Notes: generated from the sequence alone by a model not told the origin. A stretch of DNA of 64,000 nt from Bacillota bacterium (GCA_023444095.1 JAEZRP010000001.1:62001-126000), one strand, 5' to 3'; counted from the stretch's first letter, positions 52,801-61,033 are shown. Numbers and translations: made by a program.

Positions 52801-52995
52801 CTCGAAGCCCGCGGGCAGAACGCCGTCCTCAAAGTACTTGAACTCCCACGTTCCGTTGAGAAGCCTGTAATAGGGCGAAAGCCCGCGGTCGTCCTTGAGC
52901 GCCATGCCCTCGCACTCGTAGGGCACGAGCGTCGCGCGCGGCGCCTCGCGGCCGATCTGCATGACCTGGGGATTCATCCAGTCCGGAAGTTTCAT
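49900..52995 (-). CDS. lacZ: Beta-galactosidase, GH2 family
   Basis: The protein is 1031 residues, the size of E. coli LacZ. Domain order fits GH2: sugar-binding domain from residue 1 (NGTWEFKYFED), immunoglobulin-like domains, the TIM barrel with WSLGNESGYGKNH (acid/base Glu) and FMCEYAHAMGLGPGS (nucleophile Glu), and the C-terminal small-chain domain (YGRGPHENYPDM). No signal peptide, so it acts on imported galactosides. It starts three bases after the alpha-xylosidase stop, in one operon. Confidence 0.95.
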   Translation of the reverse strand: MKLPDWMNPQVMQIGREAPRATLVPYECEGMALKDDRGLSPYYRLLNGTWEFKYFEDGVLPAGFEQPEYDGDFDELDVPSNWQMHGYDIPHYTNVNYPIPCDPPYVPDKNPVGVYRRSFTLPEDWVDNRVFVNFDGVNSCFYVYVNGEMAGFSKVPHMPAEFDITELVTDGDNLIVVEVYKWSDGTYLEDQDFWRLSGIFRDVYLLGVPQATIRNVSTRADLANDYKDGILEADIELVNYGEDDRAAELTVKLLRAGRLVAEKTIETVLAADSEAQARVKFEAPDCDRWTAETPNLYTLLISLASDDGDVYQRIDVGFKKVEIRDQQLFVNGVSVKLRGVNRHDTHSELGHVTPMESLIKDVELMKQYNVNTVRTSHYPNDPRWLKLCDEYGLYVIDEADLECHGMVVPGVLAGQAYDDPKNTWHMLSESDDWTLAYVDRAERMVGRDLNHASIIIWSLGNESGYGKNHQAMKDRILELDDTRPIHYERDKELITTDISSVMYPTMETLEAEGKSDNPKPYFMCEYAHAMGLGPGSLREYWDTIYAHKRLIGGCVWEWVDHGMLCVDEDGQEYYAYGGDFGDEPNDSNFCVDALNYPDRTPHTGLYELKKAYEPVKFSLSGKALTIQNLFAFRTLDDLDGVWALKRDGEQLACGRLDLAGVAPYGEKKVELPFELPEDGECFLELSVFEAFETLWAERGHVVTSEQIKLDVEPKIIEISPEIMPELLLDAQNNAAAIFGEDFEIVFDPVTGELVSWEKAGVSLIETAPRFNCWRAPIDNDVHQKEAWKKLGLEKLQARLEEFSCEQIDRAIVKVVVQWVHGGCVVSPVIRTVFTYTVYGSGDVRLDVKFVPLRKLTWLPKLGVQMTLPERFDRVLWYGRGPHENYPDMKWSAPVGLYSALVEDLHEPYVRPQENGAREDVRALALTDILGNGLMFIAEKSYGEGFSFTAHNYSDKTLDEAKHTNELEADDEITLSIDYRQCGLGSNICGPEPQEKYKLYLDEEASYSFVMKPYSRQLGEFMTFARVVPEEE

Positions 52996-52998
52996 GGT

Positions 52999-55224
52999 TT
53001 AGCCCTCCCTGATGTCCGTCGTTCTGTATTTGTGCGGTCCTTCCGCGTCGATCTTGAGTTTTCCGTCTATGAAATCCGCGCGCACGCTGAGCGCGGGGTT
53101 TCCGAATCTGTCTGGGACGACGACGGAGACGGGCCTTGTCACGTTGTACGCCCGGATCTCGACGTTTTCCGCATAGTCGTATTCGGCGCTGTCTTCGACC
53201 GCGCCCATCGGGATGAGCGTATTTTCGCGCACCCAAAGGGGCAGCGACAGAAAGTCATACGCCTCGCGCATCCACCTGCCGCCCCTGACCGTCCGTCCGT
53301 CGAGAAGGTGCGTCCATGTCCCTTCCGGCAGATAGTAGTCGACCCGTCCGTCTTCGCGGAACACGGGCGCGACGAGGAGCGCGTCGCCCAGCATGTATTG
53401 AAGGTCCAGGTGGCCGCACGCCGGGTCGTCCGGGAACTCCATGTACATGGGCCGGAGCATGGGGATGCCCTCTTTGTGCGCCGTCACCGCGAGGCCGTAG
53501 AGGTAGGGCATGAGCCGCATCTTGAGCCGCGCGAATTTGCGCAAAACCTCCACCGATTCCTCGCCGAACAGCCACGGCACGCGGTAGCTCTGCGAGCCGT
53601 GCAGCCGCGAGTGCGAGGACAGAAGCCCGAACTGGCACCACCTTTTGTAAACGTCCGCGGGCGCGGTCGACTCAAAGCCAGAGATATCGTGGCTCCAGAA
53701 GCCAAATCCGCAGCTCGCCAGCGAGAGCCCCGCGCGCAGCGTCTCCGCCATGGAGACATAGGTCGCGAAGTTGTCCCCGCCCCAGTGCACCGGGAAGGCC
53801 TGTCCGCCCGCCGTCGCCGCGCGCGCGAACACGACCGCGTCGCCCGCGCCCCGCTCCTCGACGAGAAGCGAGAACACCGCCTCGTTGTAGATCTGGGCGT
53901 AGTAATTGTGCATCCTGACCGGGTCGGAACCGTCGAAATATCTGACATCCTTCACCGGAATGCGCTCGCCAAAATCGGTCTTGAAACAGTCGACGCCCAT
54001 TTTGAGTAGCTTCCGCAGATATCCGCGGTACCATTCGCGCGCGGCGGGATTGGTGAAATCCACGATTCCCATGCCCGCCTGCCAGAGGTCGGACTGCCAG
54101 ACGCCGCCGTCCTGCTTCCTGATGAGGTAGCCGTTCTCCATGCCCTCGTCAAAGAGCGGCGACGCCTGCGCAATGTAGGGATTGATCCATACGCAGATCT
54201 TGAGGCCCTTTTCGTGGTAGCGCCGGAGCATGCCCTCGGGGTCGGGGAACATCTCCCTGTCCCAGAGAAAGTCGCACCAGTTGAAGCCGCGCATCCAGAA
54301 GCAGTCGAAGTGAAAGACACTCATGGGAATGCCCCGCTCGAACATGCCGTCGATGAACGAGGATGCGGTTTTTTCGTCGTAGTTTGTCGTAAACGAGGTC
54401 GAGAGCCACAACCCGAACGACCACGCGGGCGGCAGCGCCGGGCGGCCTGTGAGGAGCGTATACCGCCGGAGAACGTCCTTCGGCGTCGGCCCGGCGATCA
54501 CGTAGTAGGTGAGGAATTCGCCCTCGACGGAGAACCCGACGCGCTCGACCTGTTCGGACGCTACCTCAAACGACACGTCGGACGCGCTGTCCACGAACAC
54601 GCCGTAGCCCCGATTCGTCATGTAGAAGGGAACGTTTTTATACGCCAGCTCCGAGCAGCTCCCGCCGTCGCCGTTCCACATGTCGACGACCTGTCCGTTT
54701 TTCACAAACGCCGTGAACCGCTCGCCCAATCCGTACACGCATTCGCCGACGCCGAGCTCGAGCTGCTCCGCCATGTACCTTTTGCCGGTATCCCCGTCGG
54801 TCATGTGACCCGTCGTGCGGAAGCCGTCGCGGGTGAGCATCCCCTGCTCCCCGACAAACGAGATTCCCCAGCCGTTCGCGCCGAGAGAAACCTCCGCCCG
54901 GAGCGCGCCCGCATCCACCGTCGCGACCGATTCGCTGATCGCAACCTTTGCCCCGTCGCCCGTGCGGTTGAGCGCGAACGCGGGTTTTTGGTCCGGCGTG
55001 CCTCTGTGGTGGGAGAGTTCCACCCCGATCACGCCCTCGGCGGGCGAAAACAGCCGCGCGAACAGAAGCGGCGACTGGGTGTCCCCGCGCCCGGCGATGT
55101 GCCGCGAGGCGAGCAGCAATTTCAGCGCCCCGCCCTCCGCCTCCGCGCGGCAGACCTCCACCGCATAGAGCGGCTCGATGTTCGGCTTCACCATCCAGTG
55201 CCCGAGTTTGAACTTCATCTCCAT
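52999..55224 (-). CDS. Alpha-xylosidase-type GH31 glycosidase
   Basis: The protein is 741 residues. VDCFKTDFGERIPVKDVRY contains the GH31 nucleophile Asp in the FKTDFGERIP form typical of YicI alpha-xylosidases; HWGGDNFATYVSM carries the acid/base Asp. WSFGLWLSTSF and HFDCFWMRGFNWCDF line the active site. It probably removes terminal alpha-xylose, for example from xyloglucan oligosaccharides, while LacZ removes galactose. Cytoplasmic. ATGs at 55224 and 55218 are both possible; the first has AAGGGGGG before it. Confidence 0.9.
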   Translation of the reverse strand: MEMKFKLGHWMVKPNIEPLYAVEVCRAEAEGGALKLLLASRHIAGRGDTQSPLLFARLFSPAEGVIGVELSHHRGTPDQKPAFALNRTGDGAKVAISESVATVDAGALRAEVSLGANGWGISFVGEQGMLTRDGFRTTGHMTDGDTGKRYMAEQLELGVGECVYGLGERFTAFVKNGQVVDMWNGDGGSCSELAYKNVPFYMTNRGYGVFVDSASDVSFEVASEQVERVGFSVEGEFLTYYVIAGPTPKDVLRRYTLLTGRPALPPAWSFGLWLSTSFTTNYDEKTASSFIDGMFERGIPMSVFHFDCFWMRGFNWCDFLWDREMFPDPEGMLRRYHEKGLKICVWINPYIAQASPLFDEGMENGYLIRKQDGGVWQSDLWQAGMGIVDFTNPAAREWYRGYLRKLLKMGVDCFKTDFGERIPVKDVRYFDGSDPVRMHNYYAQIYNEAVFSLLVEERGAGDAVVFARAATAGGQAFPVHWGGDNFATYVSMAETLRAGLSLASCGFGFWSHDISGFESTAPADVYKRWCQFGLLSSHSRLHGSQSYRVPWLFGEESVEVLRKFARLKMRLMPYLYGLAVTAHKEGIPMLRPMYMEFPDDPACGHLDLQYMLGDALLVAPVFREDGRVDYYLPEGTWTHLLDGRTVRGGRWMREAYDFLSLPLWVRENTLIPMGAVEDSAEYDYAENVEIRAYNVTRPVSVVVPDRFGNPALSVRADFIDGKLKIDAEGPHKYRTTDIREG

Positions 55225-55242
55225 GCCCCCCTTGCCCGGATC

Positions 55243-55271
55243 AGTATACCAAATGGCACCATTTTTGACAA
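55243..55271 (-). promoter_or_regulatory. Promoter and operator of the xylosidase-galactosidase operon
   Basis: On the minus strand -35 TTGTCA (55271-55266) and -10 TATACT (55248-55243) are 17 bases apart. The spacer holds the dyad AAATGG-ca-CCATTT (55251-55264), a likely repressor site that would block polymerase. Confidence 0.75.
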
Positions 55272-55281
55272 GCCACAGAGC

Positions 55282-55302
55282 AAAACCCGCCGTGCGGGCG
55301 GG
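55282..55302 (-). terminator. Possible terminator of the dnaK-DUF5685-J operon
   Basis: On the minus strand CCCGCC (55302-55297) pairs with GGCGGG (55291-55286), then TTTTGC. It lies 150 bases after the J-domain stop, so a longer 3' tail is implied. Confidence 0.55.
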
Positions 55303-55450
55303 TCAAAGCCATTCGTCCATGCTCCTTCAAATGGGCCAAGATTTTTCGGTAGTGGGTCAGGTGCTCCACTTCAACACCCGGTCCATGCTCCCGCCGGACA
55401 GGATTCCTTCGTTCGAATCCACATTGACCTCCCTCCCGGGCGGGTGCCGA

Positions 55451-56170
55451 TCAGCAGTAATAGCCTCCGTAGCCGCCCCGGCAGCAGTTGCAAAGAAGGT
55501 TGCAGAAGCAGATCCAGACGCAGGGATTGGAGCAATAGTTGAGTGGGATGCCGCCGAAGCCCTGCCCGCGCTGGCGGTAATTGGTCGAGCGCCCGTCCAT
55601 CCGCGCCACGAGGGATTGATATTCGAAATTGTCCGGCTCCATGGCGGCGGCCTGCTTGGCGTATGTCACGGCGGCGTTGCGGTTTCCGAGCCCGACGTTC
55701 GCGCGCGCGTTGAGATAGAACCATTCTGCGCTGCGCTCCGTCATGCGCTCGAGGATGTTCATCGCCTCGCGGTAGTGCCCGGTATTGATGTAGTTGCGCG
55801 CCGCGCGCAGTTCGGGCGAGCTTTCCCTGTAGCCCGCGTTCTGGTACCCGCCGAAACCGAAGCCGCCGAACCCGAAGTCCTCGAAGCCGCCGAACCCACC
55901 CTCGTAGCCCTGATTCTGGCGCTGGTACCCGCCACTCTGACCGTAGCCCGACTGGGAGGAATCCCGGCCCGTATAGGTTCCGCCGGACCTTTTGATCTTC
56001 ATCGCCTCGGCGTACGCCTCGTTGATCTCCTTCATCTTGGCTTCGGAGCTCGCCGAGCCCTGGTTCACGTCGGGATGGTACTTCTTGGCGAGCTTCCGGT
56101 ACGCCGCCTTGATTTCGTCCTCGGACGCCGACTGCGAAACCCCCAATACGCTGAACGGGTCGCTGTTCAT
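55451..56170 (-). CDS. J-domain protein with Gly-rich, TPR-like and Cys-rich regions
   Basis: The protein is 239 residues. The J domain covers residues 1-60 with the HPD motif in KKYHPDVN. A Gly/Phe/Tyr-rich linker follows (about 65-115), then a TPR-like helical repeat (YREAMNILERMTERSAEWFYLNARAN), and a Cys-rich hydrophobic tail (CSNPCVWICFCNLLCNCC). It lacks the zinc-finger CxxCxGxG repeats of DnaJ, so it is a specialised type. It overlaps the DUF5685 gene by four bases and is third behind a dnaK paralogue. Confidence 0.85.
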   Translation of the reverse strand: MNSDPFSVLGVSQSASEDEIKAAYRKLAKKYHPDVNQGSASSEAKMKEINEAYAEAMKIKRSGGTYTGRDSSQSGYGQSGGYQRQNQGYEGGFGGFEDFGFGGFGFGGYQNAGYRESSPELRAARNYINTGHYREAMNILERMTERSAEWFYLNARANVGLGNRNAAVTYAKQAAAMEPDNFEYQSLVARMDGRSTNYRQRGQGFGGIPLNYCSNPCVWICFCNLLCNCCRGGYGGYYC

Positions 56171-57006
56171 TGCTTCTTTTCCTTTTCCTTCCTGTTCTGA
56201 AGATACGCGTACTTCGTCCAGACGCCCGAGTACAGAATGTTTCTGATGAGGCTCGCGTCGCGCAGCATGGGCAGCATCTCAAAGACCTCCGTGCACTCCG
56301 CGATGTGCATCGTCAGGATATCCTGGCACCTGTCCTCAAAGTCCGGCATGTCCCGGTAAGGCTTGAGCGGGTTGAAGCTGCCCTTTTTAAGATCCTTCCC
56401 GATGTCGTCGTAGGCGTCCATGACATAAATGAACCGCCCGAGTGCCGCGCCGAGCGCCGCGAGCGCGTCCGCCCACTCGTCTGCTTTGTACCGGAAGATG
56501 TCCCCGATGAGTTCCCCCACAATGTTCGTGGGCGCGTCGAGATTCCCGTCCGGTTCCCGCTTCTCGATCTCGGAAAGCGCCGCGATCTTCTCCCGCATGA
56601 AATTGTCCTTCTCGGGATATCGTTTTTTTACGCGCTCGTATCCAAACCGGACGAGCTGCGCCTCGCCCAGGGAAAACACCTTCTTCTCGTCCCGCCAGTC
56701 ATCCATCAGGAGCTGGTAGGCGAGCATCACGTTCATGTCGGCCGCGTAGTCCGTGGCTTTGGTCAGCACATAGTCGTGTCTGCGAAACGGATGGTTGAGG
56801 CAGATTTCGCGGCCAGAGGTCTCCTCATGCTCGTAGAGCGAGTTGAGGATCACCGAGAGAAACGTCATGTCGTTTGAAAGCGTCAGGGCGCCGGTCAGCC
56901 CGTGACGCTTCCTCAGCGCCTTACAGAGCCCGCAGTAGTACGCGCGGAAGCGCACCTCGTCCGCGGGCGAGAGCGCGTCCCGGTTCACCGTCACATACCC
57001 AAACAT
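56167..57006 (-). CDS. DUF5685 family protein
   Basis: The protein is 279 residues. FGYVTVNRDALSPADEVRFRAYYCGLCKALRKRHG is the typical start of DUF5685 proteins of Clostridia (key YYCGLC), with FIYVMDAYDDIGKDLKKGSFNPL later. The YxxxDAYDDIxxD pattern recalls an isoprenoid-synthase-like helical bundle, but no enzymatic role is established. It sits between DnaK and the J protein, so it may be their client or partner. Confidence 0.75.
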   Translation of the reverse strand: MFGYVTVNRDALSPADEVRFRAYYCGLCKALRKRHGLTGALTLSNDMTFLSVILNSLYEHEETSGREICLNHPFRRHDYVLTKATDYAADMNVMLAYQLLMDDWRDEKKVFSLGEAQLVRFGYERVKKRYPEKDNFMREKIAALSEIEKREPDGNLDAPTNIVGELIGDIFRYKADEWADALAALGAALGRFIYVMDAYDDIGKDLKKGSFNPLKPYRDMPDFEDRCQDILTMHIAECTEVFEMLPMLRDASLIRNILYSGVWTKYAYLQNRKEKEKKQ

Positions 57007-57042
57007 GCGCGCCTCCGATTACACCAGAATATCATTTCCATG

Positions 57043-58779
57043 TTATTTTGTAAAGCTTGCGTCATAGGTTCCGTCGCCCTTGTCCACATAGGAGAGAAGC
57101 TCCTCCAGCTTGTCGCACTCGCTCTTGATCCGCGCGGGATCGGTGCCGTCGAGGTGCTTTTTCAAATCCTTGACGGGCTTTTCAAGTTTCGCGGCGTCCG
57201 ACTTCGAGAGCTTCTTCATGAGGCCTTCCGCGCGGAAGATGAGCTGCTCCGCCCGGTCCCGGAGCGCGGAATCGGCCTTGCGCTTCTTGTCCTCGAGCAC
57301 GTATGTCTGAGCGTCGCGCTTCGCCTTCTCGATATCCTCCTCCGACATGTTGGAGCTGTTTGTGATGACGATCTGCTGACTCCGGCCCGTGGCGAGATCC
57401 TTCGCCGAGACGTTCACAATGCCGTTGGTGTCGATGTTGAACGTCACCTCGATCTGCGGGATGCCGCGCAGCGCACGCTTGATGCCCTCGAGCCGGAATT
57501 TACCGAGCGTGCGGTTCTGGCTCGCCATGCCGCTCTCGCCCTGCAGGACGTGGATCTCGACGGACGTCTGGAAGTTCGCGGCGGTGGTAAAGATCTGGCT
57601 TTTTTGGACGGGCAAGGTGGTGTTTCGCTCGATGAGCCTCGAGCATACGTTTCCAACCGTCTCGATGCCCAGCGACATGGGCGTCACATCCAGGAGCAGA
57701 AGGGACTTCACCTCGCCCACCATGACGCCGCCCTGGATGGCCGCGCCCATGGCGACGCACTCGTCGGGATTTACGCCCTTGTGCGGCTCCTTGCCCGTGA
57801 ACCTGCGGACGGCTTCCTGCACCGCCGGGATGCGCGACGAGCCGCCCACAAGCAAAACCTTCACAATCTGGCTGGTCTTCAGCCCCGAGTCGTTCAGCGC
57901 CTGCTGGGTCGGGCCCATGGTGGCGTCGACCAGGTGCCGCGTGAGCTCGTCGAATTTCGCGCGGGTGAGGGTCGTCTCCATGTGCCTGGGCCCGTCCTTC
58001 CCCACCGTGAGGAAGGGCAGGTTGATGGTCGTCTCATAGAGGCTCGAAAGCTCGATCTTGGCCTTCTCGGCTGCCTCGCGCACGCGCTCGAGCGCGATGG
58101 GATCGGCAGAAAGGTCGATCTTGTTCGCCTTTATGAATTCGTCCAGCAGGTAGTCCGTGACGCACTTGTCGAAGTCGTCGCCGCCGAGGCGGTTGTTGCC
58201 GGCGGTCGCCAGCACCTCAATGACGTCGTGACTGATCTCGAGGATCGAGACATCGAAGGTTCCGCCGCCCAGATCGTAGACCATGATTTTCTGGGCGTCC
58301 TCCTTGTCGATGCCGTAGGCGAGCGCCGCCGCCGTGGGCTCGTTGATGATCCTCTTGACGTTCAGCCCCGCGATGGCGCCCGCGTCCTTGGTCGCCTGGC
58401 GCTGCGCGTCGGTAAAATACGCGGGCACGGTGATGACCGCGTCCGTGACCGGCTCGCCGAGATACGCCTCCGCGTCTGATTTGAGTTTTTGGAGGATCAT
58501 CGCGGAGATCTCCTGTGGGGTATAGGTGTTTCCATCGATCCTGACGCGGTAGTCGCTCCCCATCTCCCTTTTAATCGAGGAAACGGTGCGCGCGGAGTTG
58601 GTGATCGCCTGCCGTTTCGCCACCTGGCCCACCATGCGCTCCCCGGTTTTCGAGAACGCGACCACCGAGGGCGTCGTCCTTCCCCCGTCGGAGGAGACGA
58701 TGACCACACTCTCCCCGCCCTCTATATAAGCCACGCACGAATTCGTCGTGCCGAGATCGATACCAATCGTTCTTGCCAT
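57043..58779 (-). CDS. dnaK: DnaK-type Hsp70 chaperone, probably a second copy
   Basis: The protein is 578 residues. TIGIDLGTTNSCVAYIEGG, VPAYFTDAQRQATKDAG, INEPTAAALAYG, MVYDLGGGTFDVS and LLVGGSSRIPAV build the ATPase; LLDVTPMSLGIETVGN starts the substrate domain. The C-terminal lid is short and the usual disordered tail ending in an acidic motif is missing. hrcA and grpE are not adjacent and no CIRCE element is seen upstream, so this is likely a specialised paralogue. The ATG at 58779 follows GGGGAGGG. Confidence 0.92.
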   Translation of the reverse strand: MARTIGIDLGTTNSCVAYIEGGESVVIVSSDGGRTTPSVVAFSKTGERMVGQVAKRQAITNSARTVSSIKREMGSDYRVRIDGNTYTPQEISAMILQKLKSDAEAYLGEPVTDAVITVPAYFTDAQRQATKDAGAIAGLNVKRIINEPTAAALAYGIDKEDAQKIMVYDLGGGTFDVSILEISHDVIEVLATAGNNRLGGDDFDKCVTDYLLDEFIKANKIDLSADPIALERVREAAEKAKIELSSLYETTINLPFLTVGKDGPRHMETTLTRAKFDELTRHLVDATMGPTQQALNDSGLKTSQIVKVLLVGGSSRIPAVQEAVRRFTGKEPHKGVNPDECVAMGAAIQGGVMVGEVKSLLLLDVTPMSLGIETVGNVCSRLIERNTTLPVQKSQIFTTAANFQTSVEIHVLQGESGMASQNRTLGKFRLEGIKRALRGIPQIEVTFNIDTNGIVNVSAKDLATGRSQQIVITNSSNMSEEDIEKAKRDAQTYVLEDKKRKADSALRDRAEQLIFRAEGLMKKLSKSDAAKLEKPVKDLKKHLDGTDPARIKSECDKLEELLSYVDKGDGTYDASFTK

Positions 58780-58901
58780 TTTGAATCCCTCCCCTTGCAT
58801 GGTTCCACATTAGCGCATGATTATAAACTGAATATGAAAAATCGGCCGAGTTCACAATTTGTTTACCGCATGTGGTATGATGGGGCAAACAAACGGGGCG
58901 T

Positions 58902-60506
58902 ATGCGCGCACTGATAAGGCGGGATGGTGATGACATGGACGACGCGAGGCGCATCTACTCGTTCGCCTATCAGAAGACGGGCGACGCGCGCGAGGCGGAG
59001 GATCTTTCGCAGGAAATCCTTCTGGCGCTCCTTTCCTCGAACGCCGACGGCGCTGAGAACCGCACGGCCTACGTGTACGGCGTCTGCCGCCACGTGTGGG
59101 CGCGCTACCTTTCGTGCAACAAGCCGCACTGGGAGGCGACGCGCTACGAATCTGCACTCGACTTCCTTTCGGACAGCCGCGACGTCTCGGATGAGATCGA
59201 AAGGAGCGCGGAGTATGAGCAGCTCCGGCGCGAGATCGCGCACCTGAGCCGCGCGCGCCGGGAGGCGCTCGTCATGCGCTACTTCGAGGAAAAGAGTGAT
59301 CAGGAAATCGCCCAGTCGCTCGGCGTCCGTCCCGCCACCGTCCGCTGGCACCTTTCCAAAGCGAGGAAAGAACTGAAAGGGAGGCTTCTGATGGAGATGA
59401 CGAGAAACGGCATGCGCGCGCCGATCCGAATGCAGGTCGGGCACTCGGGAAACGCGGTCGATCCGACACTGTGCGGACTGAAGGACGACCTACTCAACCA
59501 GAATATCGCGTGGGCGCTGTACGGCCCGCCGAAGCGCGCGGAGGAAGTCGCGCGGGAGCTGGACGTGCCGGCGGTCTATATCGAGGACCGGCTGCGCGCG
59601 CTCGCGGGCATGGAGTACATGAAGAAAATCGGCGACCGGTATCAGACGAACTTCTTCATCCACACGCCGGAGTACATCCTTGCCCGCGCGCGATTCAATT
59701 ACGACCATTCGCAGCCGCTCGCGGATACCTTCTTCGACGCCGCGCTCGAACTTCTGCCGGAAGTGCGCACCGTCGGCTTCCTCGGGAGCAATCTGCCGGA
59801 CGACGAGCTCATTTGGCACCTTCTCCCCGAGCTCATCATGCGCGCGTACCAGAAGATCAATCTGCGGCTGCATGATGATTTAAGCCTGCACCACGGAAAG
59901 CCCATGCGCCCCGACGGCACGCGGCACTGGGTCTGGGCGCGGGTCGAGCCCCTGCCGAAAACGGGCGACGCCGAATTCGACGAATACCTTCGAAGCGGCA
60001 GCTGCTTCAACATCAACGGCATGCAGTCGGACGGGATGGAGTTCATGCAGTACGACTTTCAGCCGCTCAGGCAGGAACGGACATTCGGCGCGGCGCGGCT
60101 GCGCGACGCGCGCATTGCGGCGCGGGGCGATTCGGACGCGGAGCGTGTTCGCGAAGCCCTCGCGGCGCTCGCGCGGGACGGTTATGTCGCGAACGGAAAA
60201 CTCATGATTCCGTACATGACAAACGCCGAAAGACGAACATACAACGAAACCCTCGACCGCGCGATCTCCCACCTCGACTTGGACGCGCTCATCGTTCCGT
60301 TTGCCGGATACGCGCGCGAAATGGACAAACTGATCCCCTCGTTTCTCGATGCAAACGAGCGGGCGCACAGACTTACGAGCTACGACTCCTTCGGAACGCC
60401 GATTTACCTGCTCCTGAAGGCAGGAAAGCTTTCCGTTCCAGAGCCGAACATTGCGCGAAGACTGTCAACTGTTGTTTGGGAAAATACTTGGAGAAATTTA
60501 CAATAA
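58902..60506 (+). CDS. ECF-like sigma factor with large C-terminal extension
   Basis: The protein is 534 residues, far longer than ordinary ECF sigmas (about 190). Region 2 lies at residues 15-50 (YSFAYQKTGDAREAEDLSQEIL) and region 4 at 105-160 (REALVMRYFEEKSDQEIAQSLGVRPATVRWHLSKAR). From about residue 195 a winged-helix-like part (KRAEEVARELDVPAVYIEDRLRALAGMEYM) follows, and residues 260-534 form an unknown domain with VGFLGSNLPDDELIWHLLPELI. No SnoaL or TPR extension is apparent. The start at 58902 has GGGG four bases before it; an ATG at 58935 is an alternative. It is divergent from the dnaK module, with a -10 TATGAT at 58876. Confidence 0.8.
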   Translation: MRALIRRDGDDMDDARRIYSFAYQKTGDAREAEDLSQEILLALLSSNADGAENRTAYVYGVCRHVWARYLSCNKPHWEATRYESALDFLSDSRDVSDEIERSAEYEQLRREIAHLSRARREALVMRYFEEKSDQEIAQSLGVRPATVRWHLSKARKELKGRLLMEMTRNGMRAPIRMQVGHSGNAVDPTLCGLKDDLLNQNIAWALYGPPKRAEEVARELDVPAVYIEDRLRALAGMEYMKKIGDRYQTNFFIHTPEYILARARFNYDHSQPLADTFFDAALELLPEVRTVGFLGSNLPDDELIWHLLPELIMRAYQKINLRLHDDLSLHHGKPMRPDGTRHWVWARVEPLPKTGDAEFDEYLRSGSCFNINGMQSDGMEFMQYDFQPLRQERTFGAARLRDARIAARGDSDAERVREALAALARDGYVANGKLMIPYMTNAERRTYNETLDRAISHLDLDALIVPFAGYAREMDKLIPSFLDANERAHRLTSYDSFGTPIYLLLKAGKLSVPEPNIARRLSTVVWENTWRNLQ

Positions 60507-60524
60507 ATTTATGTAAATAAACGC

Positions 60525-60553
60525 TTGACAAACGAGAGGAGGTGTGTTATCCT
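60525..60553 (+). promoter_or_regulatory. Promoter of the large non-coding RNA
   Basis: A consensus -35 TTGACA (60525-60530), exactly 17 bases, and -10 TATCCT (60548-60553). The promoter begins 19 bases after the sigma-factor stop. Confidence 0.75.
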
Positions 60554-60559
60554 TGAACC

Positions 60560-61028
60560 AGACAAAGGAAAGGTCTGAAGGCTGAAACCGGAATAGCGCG
60601 GGGAATAAGACGAGGAAAGAGAGCTGAACCAGGGCGGTATCCAAGACGGTCGGCAGACGGCAAGCCGGAAAGGAAGCTGTCGAGGGCGCGTCAAGGAGCG
60701 CAGGTTAGGGCATGAACCCAGCGGTTCCGGAGAAAGTAATCCATAGAAAAGGGGGCGATACCATTGGACCAGTCAGTTGCGGAAACCCGATCGGTTTGCT
60801 TCGCCCTTCACGATAGATAGGCTTAGCAAAGACGGTTTTAAAAACTGATCGACGCGCCGCGAGTTCCGCTGGTGGGACAGGGGATCAAAGGTGCGGCACG
60901 CGGTGCATGTGAAACCGAACCCGACCCAGATTGGAAATTCTTCGCGTCATCCGGGCGGGGCAAACCGGTCACCCCGGAAAACTCAATAGGAATTCAGGCG
61001 GTCGTCCGAAAGGGCGACCGCTCTTTTT
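60560..61028 (+). ncRNA. Large structured non-coding RNA, about 470 nt, family not identified
   Basis: A promoter and a strong terminator bracket about 470 bases with no long reading frame on the plus strand. Many stems are visible: CAGAC/GTCTG (around 60569-60586), GGCGCGTC (60685-60692) with GACGCGCC (60851-60858) as an 8-bp long-range pair, GAACC-cagc-GGTTC (60714-60727), AGGGGGCGA (60770 region) with TCGCCCT (60801 region), GATCGGTTT with AAACTGATC, and CGGGG/CCCCG near the 3' end. Purine-rich GAAA/GGAAA segments between stems recall ornate large RNAs. It lacks the conserved words of RNase P RNA, tmRNA, SRP RNA and 6S RNA. OLE is one family to test; its usual protein partner gene is not adjacent. 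Confidence 0.7.
60998..61028 (+). terminator. Terminator of the large non-coding RNA
   Basis: GCGGTCGTCC (60998-61007), a GAAA tetraloop, then GGGCGACCGC (61012-61021) and TCTTTTT. A textbook intrinsic terminator. Confidence 0.92.
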
Positions 61029-61033
61029 GTGAT

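Noticed and set aside
51190..54009. A 939-codon plus-strand frame opposite lacZ and the GH31 gene
   Set aside because: Long antisense frames are expected in GC-rich coding DNA; it spans two real genes and shows no domain or ribosome site.
55400..55440. GTTCGAATCC resembles a tRNA T-loop
   Set aside because: No acceptor, D or anticodon stems can be formed around it.
58780..58901. CIRCE heat-shock operator before dnaK
   Set aside because: The TTAGCACTC-N9-GAGTGCTAA repeat is absent; only a chance CATTAGCGC word is present.
60660..60680. CCGGAAAGGAAGC recalls the conserved SRP RNA loop
   Set aside because: The flanking bases do not form the SRP domain IV hairpin, and the transcript is far longer than SRP RNA.
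60560..61028. RNase P RNA or tmRNA as identity of the large RNA
   Set aside because: The universal RNase P words (GAGGAAAGTCC and the 3' partner) and the tmRNA acceptor ends and tag frame are absent.
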